DNA from: an uncultured Pseudomonadales bacterium | GTDB taxonomy: Bacteria > Pseudomonadota > Gammaproteobacteria > Pseudomonadales > Azotimanducaceae | Assembly: GCA_951813295.1 (NCBI GenBank) | Contig: CATOTI010000002.1 | Location: 4,102,522-4,166,521, forward strand | Direction: 5' to 3' | DNA: 64,000 nucleotides | Shown: positions 26,945-37,877 of the stretch, one piece after another | How positions within the stretch are numbered: position 1 is the stretch's first letter | Layout of the letters: every line of letters starts with the position of its first letter | The notes under the pieces: model-generated | The model's input: only the letters and a program-made list of their open reading frames with translations | Told to the model about the DNA's origin: nothing | The model's database searches: none | Program-made: the position numbers and the translations under genes

Positions 26945-29290
26945 TCAGTTGAGCACCCCACCCCGACGAAGCGCTGCGATCCTCTCTTTCGAGTAGCCGA
27001 GGATCTTTTCCAGCACATCGTCCGTGTCGACTCCAAAAAGCGGCGCTGGCGCGCGGACGCCGTTCGGGCGTTCGGCGAAACGCCACGGGATACCCGCATG
27101 CGCTCGTCGGCCGACGACCGGGTGATCGAGACGCTCGATGAAACCGCGGGCTTCGAGGTGCGGGTCGGCCACCAGATCGGCGGTGCTCATGCTCGGGAAC
27201 GCCGGAATCCCGGCTGCCTGCAACGTCTTCGTGATCGCCCATCGATCACGACCCGCGGTCCAGCCGGTAATGCGCTCTTCGATCCAGGATTCGTTCGCCC
27301 GGCGTTCATCGAGCGTGCCGAGATCGGCGCGGGCGCTGAGTTCAGCATCGTCGACGATTGTCAGGAGTCGCTGCCACGCGTCGTCATCCGGTACGGCGAT
27401 CGATACCCATGCTTCTTCGCCGCGACACGCAAAGCAGCCGTGCGGAACCATCCAGGGATCGCGGTTACCGTTCGGGCGTAATTGCTCGCCTGTGACCGCG
27501 TGATGCATGAACCCCTCGAACGCGAGGACCGCGCTCGCTTCCCAGAGCGAGACGTCGATATGTGCGCCTTTGCCCGTCTGGTCGCGCGCGACGAGTGCGG
27601 CGACGATTTCGAAAGCGGCGGTGAGCCCTGCCGTCGGATCCGGCATCGAGAGGCCGATCTCGTCTTCGGACGAACCTTCGTAGCCCGTGACCGAGCAAAG
27701 CCCTGTCAGCGGCGTTGCGGCGGGCCCATAGCCCATGTAACGACGCCATGGTCCCGACTGACCGTAGCCGCTGATGCTGGCGAGAATGATGTCGGGGTTC
27801 TCCGCCACGAGATCGTCGAAGCCGAGCCCCAACCGTTCCATCACCCCGGTTGAGAAGTTCTGCAGCACGACGTCGCTTTCGGCGATCAGTGCCTTCGCGA
27901 TCTCGATGCCATCGGGATCACGCAGGTTGAGCTGCATGCTCCGTTTTCCCTGGTTGAACTGGTTGAACATGCCGGACGTGTCCGTGCCCGGTTCGAGTTC
28001 GGGCGGATTGATCATGTAACGACGATAGATATCGAGTCGCGAGGCCGATTCGAGGCGGATCACCTCGGCGCCGAGGTGGGCGAGCTGCAGGCTGCAGAAG
28101 GGGCCCGCCCAGGCCCAGCTCAGGTCGACGACGCGCACGCCGTCGAGCGGCAGTCTCGCCGGCTGCTGGTCGGCCGGGCGCGGGGCACGTTTCTCCGGGG
28201 GCTCGCTGGCCCGCTCGTGATCTCGTGGCGTTCGCGAGCCGTTGATGAGGGCAGCGCGTGCCATCACGGGAAGCTCCCCGTGCGGAGTATCGATGTGGCG
28301 AATAAACCCTCGGGCGGTTAGATGTTCGTTGTCGATGAGATCGCCGAAACCGAACACGGGCGCAAAGCAGACACGATGGGCTTGGGCGGCGTGATAAAGC
28401 TCCATGACGTTCCGCTTGCCGACGAAATCCTGGAGGAGCGCGTGGATGACGTCGGCGTTTTCGGCGCGTCCTGCGAGTTCGTCGAAGAGTTCGACGGTCG
28501 CCCACTCGGGGCGGCCCATGAATTCGACCAATCGGTCCCATTGGTCCTGTTCGACGCAGATGAGGAAGATCGGCCCGTCCTTGGCATGGAGAATCCGCCA
28601 TGGCGTCAGTCGCCGGGGATGGTGGCGGTAGGAAACGACGTCCAGGTAGCTCAAGTTCGGTAGTGCGGCTTCGAGCACGGTCGCGATGTAGTCCTGCTGC
28701 GATACGTCGATGAACTCACCCACACCGCTCCTACCGCGCTCGCGCCAGGTGGCGAGCGCGGTCATCGCGCCGACGATACCCCCGAGCAACGCGCATTGGT
28801 GGCCGAAGACCTTGAGTGGCGGAAGCGAAGAATCCGTCTTCGTCGCCGGCGCGAGTGCGGCCCATCCGCCCGCATTGGTGACGTTGATTTCCTCGCCACG
28901 CCACTCGGCATAGGGTCCCCGGGAGCCATATGGCGTGATGGCAACGACGATCCGACCGCTGCTCGAGTGGTCGTGTGACGGGCCAATTCCCAGTGAATCC
29001 GCTTTTGTCGGCGAGAAGTCGTGAATGACGATATCCGCCGCGTCGATGTGCGCTTTCAGGTCGGTCGACGGGCCAAGCAGTTCGACCTGCTTGTTCACGT
29101 TCAGTGCGATGAAAGCGCCGCTCGGCGCAGAACGCTCGTAGACGTCGCCATTGACCCCACGCACGCGCAGGGGATCACCGCCCGGCGGCTCGAGTTTCAG
29201 GACGTCGGCACCCTGATCGGCCAGTAGTTTGCCGGCATAGGCCGGTGCCATGCCGTGACCTAGTTCCAGTACTTGAAGCTTGCTCGTCAA
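26945..29290 (-). CDS. CaiB/BaiF CoA-transferase, double-length fusion 2
   Basis: 781 residues, same two-half architecture as the protein at 14597-16951 and clearly paralogous along its length: LQVLELGHGMAPAYAGKLLADQGADVLKLE at the N-terminus, VRVVDLSWAWAGPFCSLQLAHLGAEVIRLE at about 390, MFNQFNQGKRSMQLNLRDPDG and SISGYGQSGPWRRYMGYGPA later. The start appears to be a TTG at 29290. The extra N-terminal half may have lost catalysis and serve as a dimer partner in cis, since CaiB enzymes work as interlocked dimers; this is inference. No partner ligase is adjacent. Confidence 0.9.
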   Translation of the reverse strand: MTSKLQVLELGHGMAPAYAGKLLADQGADVLKLEPPGGDPLRVRGVNGDVYERSAPSGAFIALNVNKQVELLGPSTDLKAHIDAADIVIHDFSPTKADSLGIGPSHDHSSSGRIVVAITPYGSRGPYAEWRGEEINVTNAGGWAALAPATKTDSSLPPLKVFGHQCALLGGIVGAMTALATWRERGRSGVGEFIDVSQQDYIATVLEAALPNLSYLDVVSYRHHPRRLTPWRILHAKDGPIFLICVEQDQWDRLVEFMGRPEWATVELFDELAGRAENADVIHALLQDFVGKRNVMELYHAAQAHRVCFAPVFGFGDLIDNEHLTARGFIRHIDTPHGELPVMARAALINGSRTPRDHERASEPPEKRAPRPADQQPARLPLDGVRVVDLSWAWAGPFCSLQLAHLGAEVIRLESASRLDIYRRYMINPPELEPGTDTSGMFNQFNQGKRSMQLNLRDPDGIEIAKALIAESDVVLQNFSTGVMERLGLGFDDLVAENPDIILASISGYGQSGPWRRYMGYGPAATPLTGLCSVTGYEGSSEDEIGLSMPDPTAGLTAAFEIVAALVARDQTGKGAHIDVSLWEASAVLAFEGFMHHAVTGEQLRPNGNRDPWMVPHGCFACRGEEAWVSIAVPDDDAWQRLLTIVDDAELSARADLGTLDERRANESWIEERITGWTAGRDRWAITKTLQAAGIPAFPSMSTADLVADPHLEARGFIERLDHPVVGRRAHAGIPWRFAERPNGVRAPAPLFGVDTDDVLEKILGYSKERIAALRRGGVLN

Positions 29291-29419
29291 AGGCGTGATG
29301 CTGCGCGCAGATTGGTGAAACGCGCGATGCTATTCGAAAGCTGCACGCCGCAACACGCAGCACGACTGCGATGAGACTCGAGCTTCGCCGGTGATCGAGT
29401 GAAACCCAGGAGGCGTTGA

Positions 29420-30631
29420 TTGTTTGCTCTGTTCGCGATGAGTTGCGCGCGCTACGTACAACTCGTCCGTTGGTCGCTCTGGCCGCCGGCCGGGAGTAGC
29501 GCTCGGCGCAGTTGGCGGCGGGCCGCGTTGATGGTGCCTGTGCTTCTGGGCCTTGCGGTCGTGCAGACGGCGCACTGGGTCGGCTTTTTACTCGACGAGA
29601 TCTTCTTTCGGGGCTATCGCCGCGTCGCGATCGACCGTCCGCTTTTCATTCTCGGCGTGCCGCGTAGCGGGACGACGCTCTTGCACCGAACACTCGCCCG
29701 CGACGAGCAGTTCACCACGCTTCAGACGTGGGAATGCTTCTTTGCCCTCTCGATCACAGCGCGTCGGTTCTGGCGCTTCATCGGACGCGTCGACGATCGT
29801 TTGGGGCGACCGCTGGCGCGGCTTCTCGAACGGACAGTGACCGCGATCACAGGCTCGCTCGACGACGTCCACGCGGTCTCGCTTGCCGATGCGGAGGAGG
29901 ACTATTTCGCGTTCGTGCCGGTTTGGGCCTGCTTCATCCTCTGCATTCCATTCCCCGACGCGCCGTGGCTCAAGACGATGCGTTTCTTCGACCGCGACAT
30001 GCGATCAGTCGATCGTGAACGTTTGCTCGACTACTATGAGGCGTGCATTCGGCGCCACCTCTACGTGCATCGCAACCAGACTTATCTCTCGAAGAACGCC
30101 GCGTTTGCATCGATGGCCGGTTCGCTCCGGGAGCGCTTCCCGGACGCGCAGTTTGTCGTCTGCATGCGTGATCCCGAGCAAGCAGCGCCGTCGCAACTGA
30201 GTTCCCTCAACGCCGGCCACGAACTCTTCGACAACGATCCGGCCCATCCGCGTTTCCGCGAGGAACTCCTCCAGATCCTCCGTTACGACTACGCGCATCT
30301 GGCCGACACGCTCGGGCAGGACCCTGATGCCGTCTTCGTCGACATGAAGGAGTTACAAGGTTCGTTGGGCACGTTCGTCGAGACGCTGTACGAACGATTC
30401 GAGATCGAGCTTTCGGACGATTTTCGAGCGGGCCTGTCGAGCGAAGCGCGCGAGAGTTCGGCTTATCGCTCGGGGCATCGCTACCAGCTCACCGATTTCG
30501 GCCACGATCGGGAATCCGTCCGCGCCTACTTTGCCGACGCCTATCGCCGTTACGATTTTGAAGCGGTCGACGCGCGGGTCGAAGAAGTCGACACACGCGT
30601 CGAAAAAAGCGGCAAGGGAGACGATGCGTGA
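29420..30631 (+). CDS. Sulfotransferase-family protein with N-terminal membrane segment
   Basis: 403 residues. The start is a TTG at 29420 with a strong CCAGGAGG site 6 bases upstream; an ATG 18 bases on lacks such a site. Residues 35-65 are hydrophobic (ALMVPVLLGLAVVQTAHWVG). The PAPS 5'-phosphosulfate loop is LGVPRSGTTLLHRTLARDE near residue 78, and FVVCMRDPEQAAPSQLSSL near 240 is the second PAPS-binding motif. This places it with the sulfotransferases that act on lipids or glycans at the membrane. It overlaps the next gene through GTGA, starting a three-gene operon. Confidence 0.85.
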   Translation: MFALFAMSCARYVQLVRWSLWPPAGSSARRSWRRAALMVPVLLGLAVVQTAHWVGFLLDEIFFRGYRRVAIDRPLFILGVPRSGTTLLHRTLARDEQFTTLQTWECFFALSITARRFWRFIGRVDDRLGRPLARLLERTVTAITGSLDDVHAVSLADAEEDYFAFVPVWACFILCIPFPDAPWLKTMRFFDRDMRSVDRERLLDYYEACIRRHLYVHRNQTYLSKNAAFASMAGSLRERFPDAQFVVCMRDPEQAAPSQLSSLNAGHELFDNDPAHPRFREELLQILRYDYAHLADTLGQDPDAVFVDMKELQGSLGTFVETLYERFEIELSDDFRAGLSSEARESSAYRSGHRYQLTDFGHDRESVRAYFADAYRRYDFEAVDARVEEVDTRVEKSGKGDDA

Positions 30632-31740
30632 ACGACGACAGCGCCCGTGTCGTCATCGTTTCGGACGCGAAACCGGAACGCAACGGTGTCGGTTCGTACT
30701 ACGTGGACCTCGCCGCCCACCTTCGCCCCATGGGAATCGAACTCTGCTCGATTCATCCGTCGGGGCGTGTTCCCGAGTGGATCAACCTGCCGCTCGTCGG
30801 TGATTTGACGCAGCGCGTCGCTGTGCCGTCGCCGTCAGCGCTCGCTCGCACACTGCGTCGGTTCCGTCCGACACACGTCGTCGTCCCGACACCGGGCCCT
30901 TATGGCATGTTGGGCGCGTATCTCGGTTCCAAGCTCGGCGCGGAAGTGCTTGTGCCGATCCACACTGACTATCCGCGGATGATGGATCTCTACTGGAATC
31001 CGGTCATCGCGAAACTCGCGCGTGGGTGGTTCTACATCGCGAATCGAACCCTCTTTCGGTATGCGACGCGTGTTCTTGCCAGTTCGCCAATGGTGGTCGA
31101 CGACGAAACGGGGGTCGATCCCGACATGGTCGGACTCATGGGTACACTTCTTCCCGAGGAGTTCCTCGTCACCGAGCACGTCGCCCCAAGAGAGGGGATC
31201 CGATCGGTGCTCTTTGCCGGACGACTCGCGGCAGAAAAACGAATCGACGCGATTCTGCGCGCGGCGGACGAGCTACCGGATCGAGAATTCACGATTGCGG
31301 GTGATGGACCGCTGCGCACTCGCGTGGAATCGGCGGCTGGGCGGTTACCGAACCTACGCTATCTCGGCTGGGTTGACCGCTCGGGCGCGCGCGCGGCGAT
31401 GGACGCCGCCGATCTCTTCGTTCTGCCGTCGCAGGTCGAGTCCTTCGGCACGGTCGCCTTGGAGGCGATGTCGCGCCAGTGTGTGGTGCTCGTGTCGCGA
31501 GGATGCGGGATATCGACATGGCCCGATCTCAAGGAGGGGCTCTTCGTGATGGCGCCGGGGGAGGATCTTCCCGGCGCGATCGAGCGTATCGCAGGCATTC
31601 CACTCGATGAGCGTCAGCGCGTCGCGCGGAAAGGCTTTGGGCTGGCGCATCGATTCAACGAATTCACCCTGAGGCAATGGCGCGAGTCGCTGTCGACTCA
31701 TTCAATCGACGATGATTCACGAAGGGGCGTCGTTGACTAG
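30628..31740 (+). CDS. Glycosyltransferase, GT4-like
   Basis: 370 residues from a GTG overlapping the previous stop. VVIVSDAKPERNGVGSYYVDLAAHL is the N-terminal Rossmann opening of GT-B enzymes of this group, and the C-terminal half has VLFAGRLAAEKRIDAILRA, FTIAGDGPLRTRVE and the EX7E region FVLPSQVESFGTVALEAMSR. These enzymes add sugars to lipids or glycans using nucleotide-sugar donors, as in mannosyl or diacylglycerol glycosylation. It overlaps the deacetylase by 29 bases. Confidence 0.88.
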   Translation: MNDDSARVVIVSDAKPERNGVGSYYVDLAAHLRPMGIELCSIHPSGRVPEWINLPLVGDLTQRVAVPSPSALARTLRRFRPTHVVVPTPGPYGMLGAYLGSKLGAEVLVPIHTDYPRMMDLYWNPVIAKLARGWFYIANRTLFRYATRVLASSPMVVDDETGVDPDMVGLMGTLLPEEFLVTEHVAPREGIRSVLFAGRLAAEKRIDAILRAADELPDREFTIAGDGPLRTRVESAAGRLPNLRYLGWVDRSGARAAMDAADLFVLPSQVESFGTVALEAMSRQCVVLVSRGCGISTWPDLKEGLFVMAPGEDLPGAIERIAGIPLDERQRVARKGFGLAHRFNEFTLRQWRESLSTHSIDDDSRRGVVD

Positions 31741-32434
31741 AACGATCAATGCGCTCGTGAGCGTTCATGATGTGATGCCGGAAACGCTACCGGCCGTTCG
31801 GCGCACGCTCGACTTCCTGGCCGAACTCAAACTCCCGCCCGTCCCATTGCTGGTCGTGCCTGGGCGGGACTGGTCGACGGCGGAGCTCGATGAGCTCAGA
31901 AGCCTGGCGAGATCGGGTCACGAGCTCGTCGGCCATGGTTGGCGGCACGAAGCGGAGGTTCGGCGTTTCTACCACTGGCTCCACAGCGTCGCGATATCCC
32001 GCAACGTGGCCGAGCACCTGGCGCTCACGGCTGGCGAGATCTCGGCGCTTCTCGAGAACTGTTTCGATTGGTTCGCGCGCCACGATCTTCCAGCGCCGAC
32101 CTACTACGTCGCGCCGGCGTGGGCGATGGGCGGGATCGGAACCGATGACCTCGCGCAGGCCCCGTTCGACTTCTTCGAGACTCAGTGGGGCTTCGAGGTC
32201 CCCGGGCGCAATCGATTCTCCATCGTTCCGCTCGTTGGATTCGAAGCGGACGAACAATCGCGCGTTGTCCCGCTACGTCTATTCAATCGGCTCAACCTGT
32301 GGCTCGCCGAACGGCTCGGCCACCTGCGCGTGGCGATCCATCCTTACGACATCGACTACCCGCTTCGCGACGATCTGGCCGAGATTCTCAAGCGGACGAA
32401 ACCGTCGCGTTCGTCTGAGCCGAACGTCGCGTAG
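31712..32434 (+). CDS. Polysaccharide deacetylase-like protein (DUF2334 type)
   Basis: 240 residues from the ATG at 31712, or 233 from a TTG at 31733 that has AAGGGG close upstream. The pattern NALVSVHDVMPETLP holds the first Asp of the NodB fold, and SGHELVGHGWRHE holds the metal His residues; the C-terminus AIHPYDIDYP supplies the last His. Together with the sulfotransferase and glycosyltransferase upstream it suggests an operon that builds and trims a modified, probably sulfated, glycan or glycolipid. That function is inference. Confidence 0.8.
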   Translation: MIHEGASLTRTINALVSVHDVMPETLPAVRRTLDFLAELKLPPVPLLVVPGRDWSTAELDELRSLARSGHELVGHGWRHEAEVRRFYHWLHSVAISRNVAEHLALTAGEISALLENCFDWFARHDLPAPTYYVAPAWAMGGIGTDDLAQAPFDFFETQWGFEVPGRNRFSIVPLVGFEADEQSRVVPLRLFNRLNLWLAERLGHLRVAIHPYDIDYPLRDDLAEILKRTKPSRSSEPNVA

Positions 32435-32498
32435 TCGGGTTGTTTCGTCTCGGCTGCAGCGCCTAGACTCCGCGGCCTTCGATCTCCAGGGGTGATGA

Positions 32499-33050
32499 GT
32501 GGCCGACGAATTCAATCCGAACAAGAACCGCTACGTCGAAGATCCGCCGTCGATCCATCCGTCGGTGTACGTGGCGCCGAGTGCCGACATCATCGGTCGT
32601 GTCACGATCGGCGCCGAGTCGAGTGTCTGGTTCCAAACACTGATCCGGGCGGACGATGAGCCGATCACGATCGGGCAGGGATCGAACATCCAGGACGGCT
32701 GCATTCTGCATATCGACCCGGGCGAGCCGGTCGAGATCGGCGACTACGTCACGATCGGCCACCGCGCGATCGTCCACGGCGCGCGGATTCACGACAACGT
32801 GATGATCGCGATCGGCGCAATCGTTCTGTCGGGCGCCGAGATCGGATCGAATTCGATCATCGGTGCCGGCGCATTGGTGAAGGAAGGCATGGTCGTGCCG
32901 CCGAACTCACTCGTGGTCGGCGTGCCGGGACGAGCAATCAAAAAGATCAGTGACGAGCAGGGGGAGCGTATCCGCGGTACGGCGGATACCTATATCGAGC
33001 GTGGCAAACGTTACGCGCTATTGCCGGGGATCGTGGGCCGCGAACGCTAG
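32499..33050 (+). CDS. Gamma carbonic anhydrase-like hexapeptide protein
   Basis: 183 residues from a GTG start. Hexapeptide turns repeat along the chain (IGRVTIGAESSVWFQTLIRAD, PITIGQGSNIQDGCILH), forming a left-handed beta helix. The metal His residues fit at CILHID, GHRAIVHG and the spacing of the YrdA/PaaY group. Members bind zinc and assemble as trimers; some are carbonic anhydrases, others acyl-CoA-linked. It stands alone between the deacetylase and the convergent icd gene. Confidence 0.88.
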   Translation: MADEFNPNKNRYVEDPPSIHPSVYVAPSADIIGRVTIGAESSVWFQTLIRADDEPITIGQGSNIQDGCILHIDPGEPVEIGDYVTIGHRAIVHGARIHDNVMIAIGAIVLSGAEIGSNSIIGAGALVKEGMVVPPNSLVVGVPGRAIKKISDEQGERIRGTADTYIERGKRYALLPGIVGRER

Positions 33051-33081
33051 GCGCGGCCCCTTGCAGCCCGTAACGGACGAA

Positions 33082-35301
<2,220 letters not shown>

Positions 35302-35467
35302 GTGCTTCGTCTTGGTCTCGTCGCGATCGATCCGAACCCCGTCTGGTGGAGGGGACGGTATTGCTCCGATCTTTGAGACTCGTCGGGCGCCACCTGGCCA
35401 CGAATCGACTCGACGATTCGTAACGAAGTCGGCACTCCGCTCGTCTCGGTCCGGTTTGGGTGTTCAC

Positions 35468-35503
35468 GGCCGGGTACGCGGCCGGGTACGCGGCCGGTGC
35501 GCA
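35468..35503. repeat. 12-base tandem repeat upstream of an amidohydrolase gene
   Basis: The unit GGCCGGGTACGC occurs twice head to tail (35468, 35480) followed by a decayed third copy. It lies in the 336-base gap between icd and the amidohydrolase at 35638. Each unit contains the palindromic GGCC, and it could bind a regulator or be neutral. Otherwise this gap shows no gene; open frames across it have Arg-rich shadow composition. Confidence 0.6.
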
Positions 35504-35637
35504 AGATACCGGAATTCGCCCATCGAGGGCTAATCGAGCCGCTGTAGATATAGTGGAGGAGACAACCGGCTATTCGCCGAAGCGGCGGATCGCTTTACGA
35601 TGTTGGCCGCTCAACGTGCGGGAAAAGGGACGTTCAC

Positions 35638-36480
35638 ATGATCATCGACGCACAGGTCCACGCCTACGAACTCGACCGACCGGAACGTCCGTGGGCCGGA
35701 TTCTTACACGGGCCCGCCGAGGCGACCGGCGAGCAGATGGTCCAGGCGATGGACACGGTTGGGGTCGATGGCGCGATCCTCGTCTCGCCGTTCAGGCTCT
35801 ACCGATTCGATCCGAGCTATGCGATCGAGGTCCAGGCGCAGTTCCCGGATCGTTTCGCGCTCGTTCGTCCGTTCGATCCCCGATCGGCGGACATCGACGG
35901 CGAGATGCGCGCCTGGGCGGCGCTCCCGGGCGTGGTCGGGGCGCGCATCATGCTGCCCGACCCGCATTCCGTCAGCGGTGACGATCCGGGGTACAACCAG
36001 ATGCTCGAGAGTGCGGCGCGCTACGGGCTGGCGGTAAACCTGTTGTGCTGGGGGAATCCGCCGTTGGCGGCGGAGTTCGCCCGTCGTCATCCCGATACGC
36101 AGATCGTGCTCGACCATTTGGGGCTTGCGCAGCCGTTCGAACCGCCGGTACCGGATGACCCGTTTGGTGATCTACCGCGTGTCCTCGAACTTGCCGAATG
36201 CGACAACGTCGTGATCAAGATCACGGGAGCTTGCACGTTGTCGCAAGAACGGTTTCCGTTTCCCGACATCTGGGATCCGGTACGGCGTGTGGTCGATGCG
36301 TTCTCGATCGACCGGTGCCTTTGGGGGACGGACTGGACGCGCGCGGTGCACATGGTCTCGTATGTCGAAGGGGTCGAAGCATTTCGTGTGAGCGATCACT
36401 TCAGTTCGACGGATCGCGCCAAGCTGATGGGTGAAAACGCCGCGCGGGTGTACGGGTGGCAGCCGGCCGGCGGCCACTGA
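35638..36480 (+). CDS. Amidohydrolase-2 family protein
   Basis: 280 residues. The start MIIDAQVHAYE carries the family's N-terminal metal motif, here with Gln before the usual His position. Other landmarks are GVDGAILVSPF, QIVLDHLGLAQ (metal His), and the C-terminal RCLWGTDWTRA with the catalytic Asp, then MGENAARVYGW. The group includes decarboxylases and lactonases such as PDC-like and gallate-pathway hydrolases; substrate unknown. GGGAAAAGGGACG lies upstream as ribosome site. Confidence 0.88.
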   Translation: MIIDAQVHAYELDRPERPWAGFLHGPAEATGEQMVQAMDTVGVDGAILVSPFRLYRFDPSYAIEVQAQFPDRFALVRPFDPRSADIDGEMRAWAALPGVVGARIMLPDPHSVSGDDPGYNQMLESAARYGLAVNLLCWGNPPLAAEFARRHPDTQIVLDHLGLAQPFEPPVPDDPFGDLPRVLELAECDNVVIKITGACTLSQERFPFPDIWDPVRRVVDAFSIDRCLWGTDWTRAVHMVSYVEGVEAFRVSDHFSSTDRAKLMGENAARVYGWQPAGGH

Positions 36481-36489
36481 GGGCGCTCG

Positions 36490-36942
36490 TCAGTGACGTC
36501 GTGCTGCCATATGGAAGACGGCGACGTCGGGCAGCGGTTCACCCGCGGGGATGCGCAATAACCGCCGACGCTCTACCTCGTCGATGATACGAACCGCCGT
36601 GCGCTCGTAGACCTTGTCTTCGATCTTGAGGCGCACGTGTGGATTGCCTTCGACGACGGCCGCCCAATGCTTTTCGGCGCACGTACGGCATGGCACGTAG
36701 AGTTCGCGGTCCATCACCCAAGATGTCGTCGTCACGGAATGCGCCAGTCCATACCACGGCGTCACCTCCACGAAGATCAGGTTGCTGCCTTCGAGAAACG
36801 ACCAGTCCGGACGGGCATCGGTGACGACGTCGCCGGTGAGACGTGTGCCCGGGAATCGGTCGATCGGTTCACGCGGGACAGCAAGGAAGAGAATTGCGAT
36901 GACGACTGCGCCGACCACTACACCGATCGCGAGCTTCCGCAT
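36490..36942 (-). CDS. Small membrane-anchored protein of unknown function
   Basis: 150 residues; the ATG at 36942 has AAGGAGG upstream. Residues 5-25 form one transmembrane or signal-anchor segment (AIGVVVGAVVIAILFLAV). The soluble part contains a CxxC in YVPCRTCAEKHW and ends with AVFHMAARRH. The central pattern, a short beta-rich domain with a CxxC, is vaguely like the nitroreductase/deazaflavin-binding split barrels, but I cannot assign it. It is convergent with the amidohydrolase. Confidence 0.7.
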   Translation of the reverse strand: MRKLAIGVVVGAVVIAILFLAVPREPIDRFPGTRLTGDVVTDARPDWSFLEGSNLIFVEVTPWYGLAHSVTTTSWVMDRELYVPCRTCAEKHWAAVVEGNPHVRLKIEDKVYERTAVRIIDEVERRRLLRIPAGEPLPDVAVFHMAARRH

Positions 36943-37303
36943 GACGACCTCCTTCGTCTTGGTTGTGCGGGAATACACGCTTAAGAGAGCGCCGTTCGTT
37001 GCGCCAAGGTCAAGCGATGCTCGCTGACGTTCCGTCTTGTCCGACGTGCCGGCTCGACAACGATCGAGCCCGAGGAATAGACTCGATCGGTCGTTTCGGG
37101 TGAACCCAACCGGTTTTGCCCGGACATCTCCGAGGGCAGAACTTTGATCAAGTCTCTTCCCGTGGCCGCCTGCGAGTTCGACCCTGAACTCTGGCCGACC
37201 GCGTCGTTAGACGTCGACCCGACGAGCGCAACCCATAGCGCCCAACGCGGTCCGTCTGCCCCTGCTCTTGGAATACCCCAACCTCAGCGCAAGGAGTGCA
37301 TCC
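36943..37303. other. Intergenic stretch with no recognised gene
   Basis: About 360 bases upstream of the LexA-box region. It holds no frame with plausible composition and no tRNA-like fold I could find. It probably contains the promoter of the small membrane protein on the minus strand. Confidence 0.5.
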
Positions 37304-37396
37304 ATGACCAATGAGAATCAATCAGTTCACGCGGTGGAACTGACGATGGGTGTTGCGCGAGCGGGGCGGCCAGTTTACTGTATATTCGTACAGTAG
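37304..37396 (+). CDS. Possible 30-residue peptide (leader-type ORF)
   Basis: The ATG at 37304 has an excellent AAGGAG site 8 bases upstream. The frame codes 30 residues (start MTNENQSVHA, end PVYCIFVQ) and stops at the TAG in 37394-37396. Its last five codons are the LexA box itself. Either a peptide is made and the overlap is accidental, or the ribosome site is fortuitous. The first 11 bases (ATGACCAATGA) recur at 37565. Confidence 0.35.
   Translation: MTNENQSVHAVELTMGVARAGRPVYCIFVQ
37376..37395. promoter_or_regulatory. LexA (SOS) box
   Basis: The 20 bases TACTGTATATTCGTACAGTA form an inverted repeat with 7-base arms and 6-base spacer, matching the E. coli consensus at 17 of 20 positions, including all of CTGT and ACAG. 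No SOS protein gene follows directly; the next 480 bases hold stem-loops, then the SutA-like gene. Confidence 0.75.
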
Positions 37397-37560
37397 TTAG
37401 AGAAGGCGGGATCTAGCCGCCGACGAATCCGGGGAAGCCTAACCACCTAGTGGTGGGGCTGGCGGATCGGATCGCAACAGCGCGTCGTTTGGTCAGAAGG
37501 GTGTAATCCGCCCGGACTAGAGTCGACGGCGAACGCGGAAACGCGGCGTGAATCAGCTTC
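37397..37560 (+). ncRNA. Candidate structured RNA downstream of the LexA box
   Basis: Four helices can be drawn by hand in 160 bases. GGCGG (37405-37409) pairs with CCGCC (37417-37421). AGCC and CCACC pair with GGTGG and GGCT around a TAGT loop (37436-37460). GGCGGAT (37461-37467) pairs with ATCCGCC (37506-37512). CGCG-GAAA-CGCG is a GNRA tetraloop hairpin (37534-37545). It does not match tmRNA, RNase P, 6S or SRP RNA signatures I know. Strand is inferred from the LexA box and downstream gene. Confidence 0.4.
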
Positions 37561-37877
37561 TCGAATGACCAATGAACCCGGCTGTCGTCACGACCGACCG
37601 GATCGTGGTGTCAGCACCCAGGCCGGCCAAAGCGGTGTCCAGCCAAAGTGGAAGGATGTGAGCGACGGGATTCGTGTCTTCGTACGAACCCTCGACGATC
37701 CCCGACTGCAAAGGTCAGGAAAAAGAGAGAGAAGACGAGACGAAAGGAGATCGGTAGCAAAAAAACACGCAAAGAGTGCGATGGCTGGTAGCACCGACAC
37801 AGGCTGCGATAGAGCCGGGTGGCGGGTGAGCCCAGTAGAAGACCGAGAAGCAGAAACCGTCAAAGGGAATAAAAACG
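37561..37877 (+). other. Purine-rich 5' region of the SutA-like gene, no gene recognised
   Basis: About 300 bases, unusually rich in A and G on the plus strand between 37715 and 37870, unlike the GC-rich surroundings. An open frame at 37565-37897 exists but has low-complexity Arg/Lys/Asp composition and runs past the start of the SutA-like gene, so I do not call it. The stretch may be an untranslated leader continuing the structured RNA. Confidence 0.4.

Noticed and set aside
35460..35981. 173-codon frame with AGYAAGYAAG
   Set aside because: The repeat in the protein is just the 12-base DNA repeat, and the rest overlaps the amidohydrolase in another frame.
37397..37877. Group II intron or retron
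   Set aside because: No reverse transcriptase gene and no domain V hairpin is visible; only generic stem-loops.
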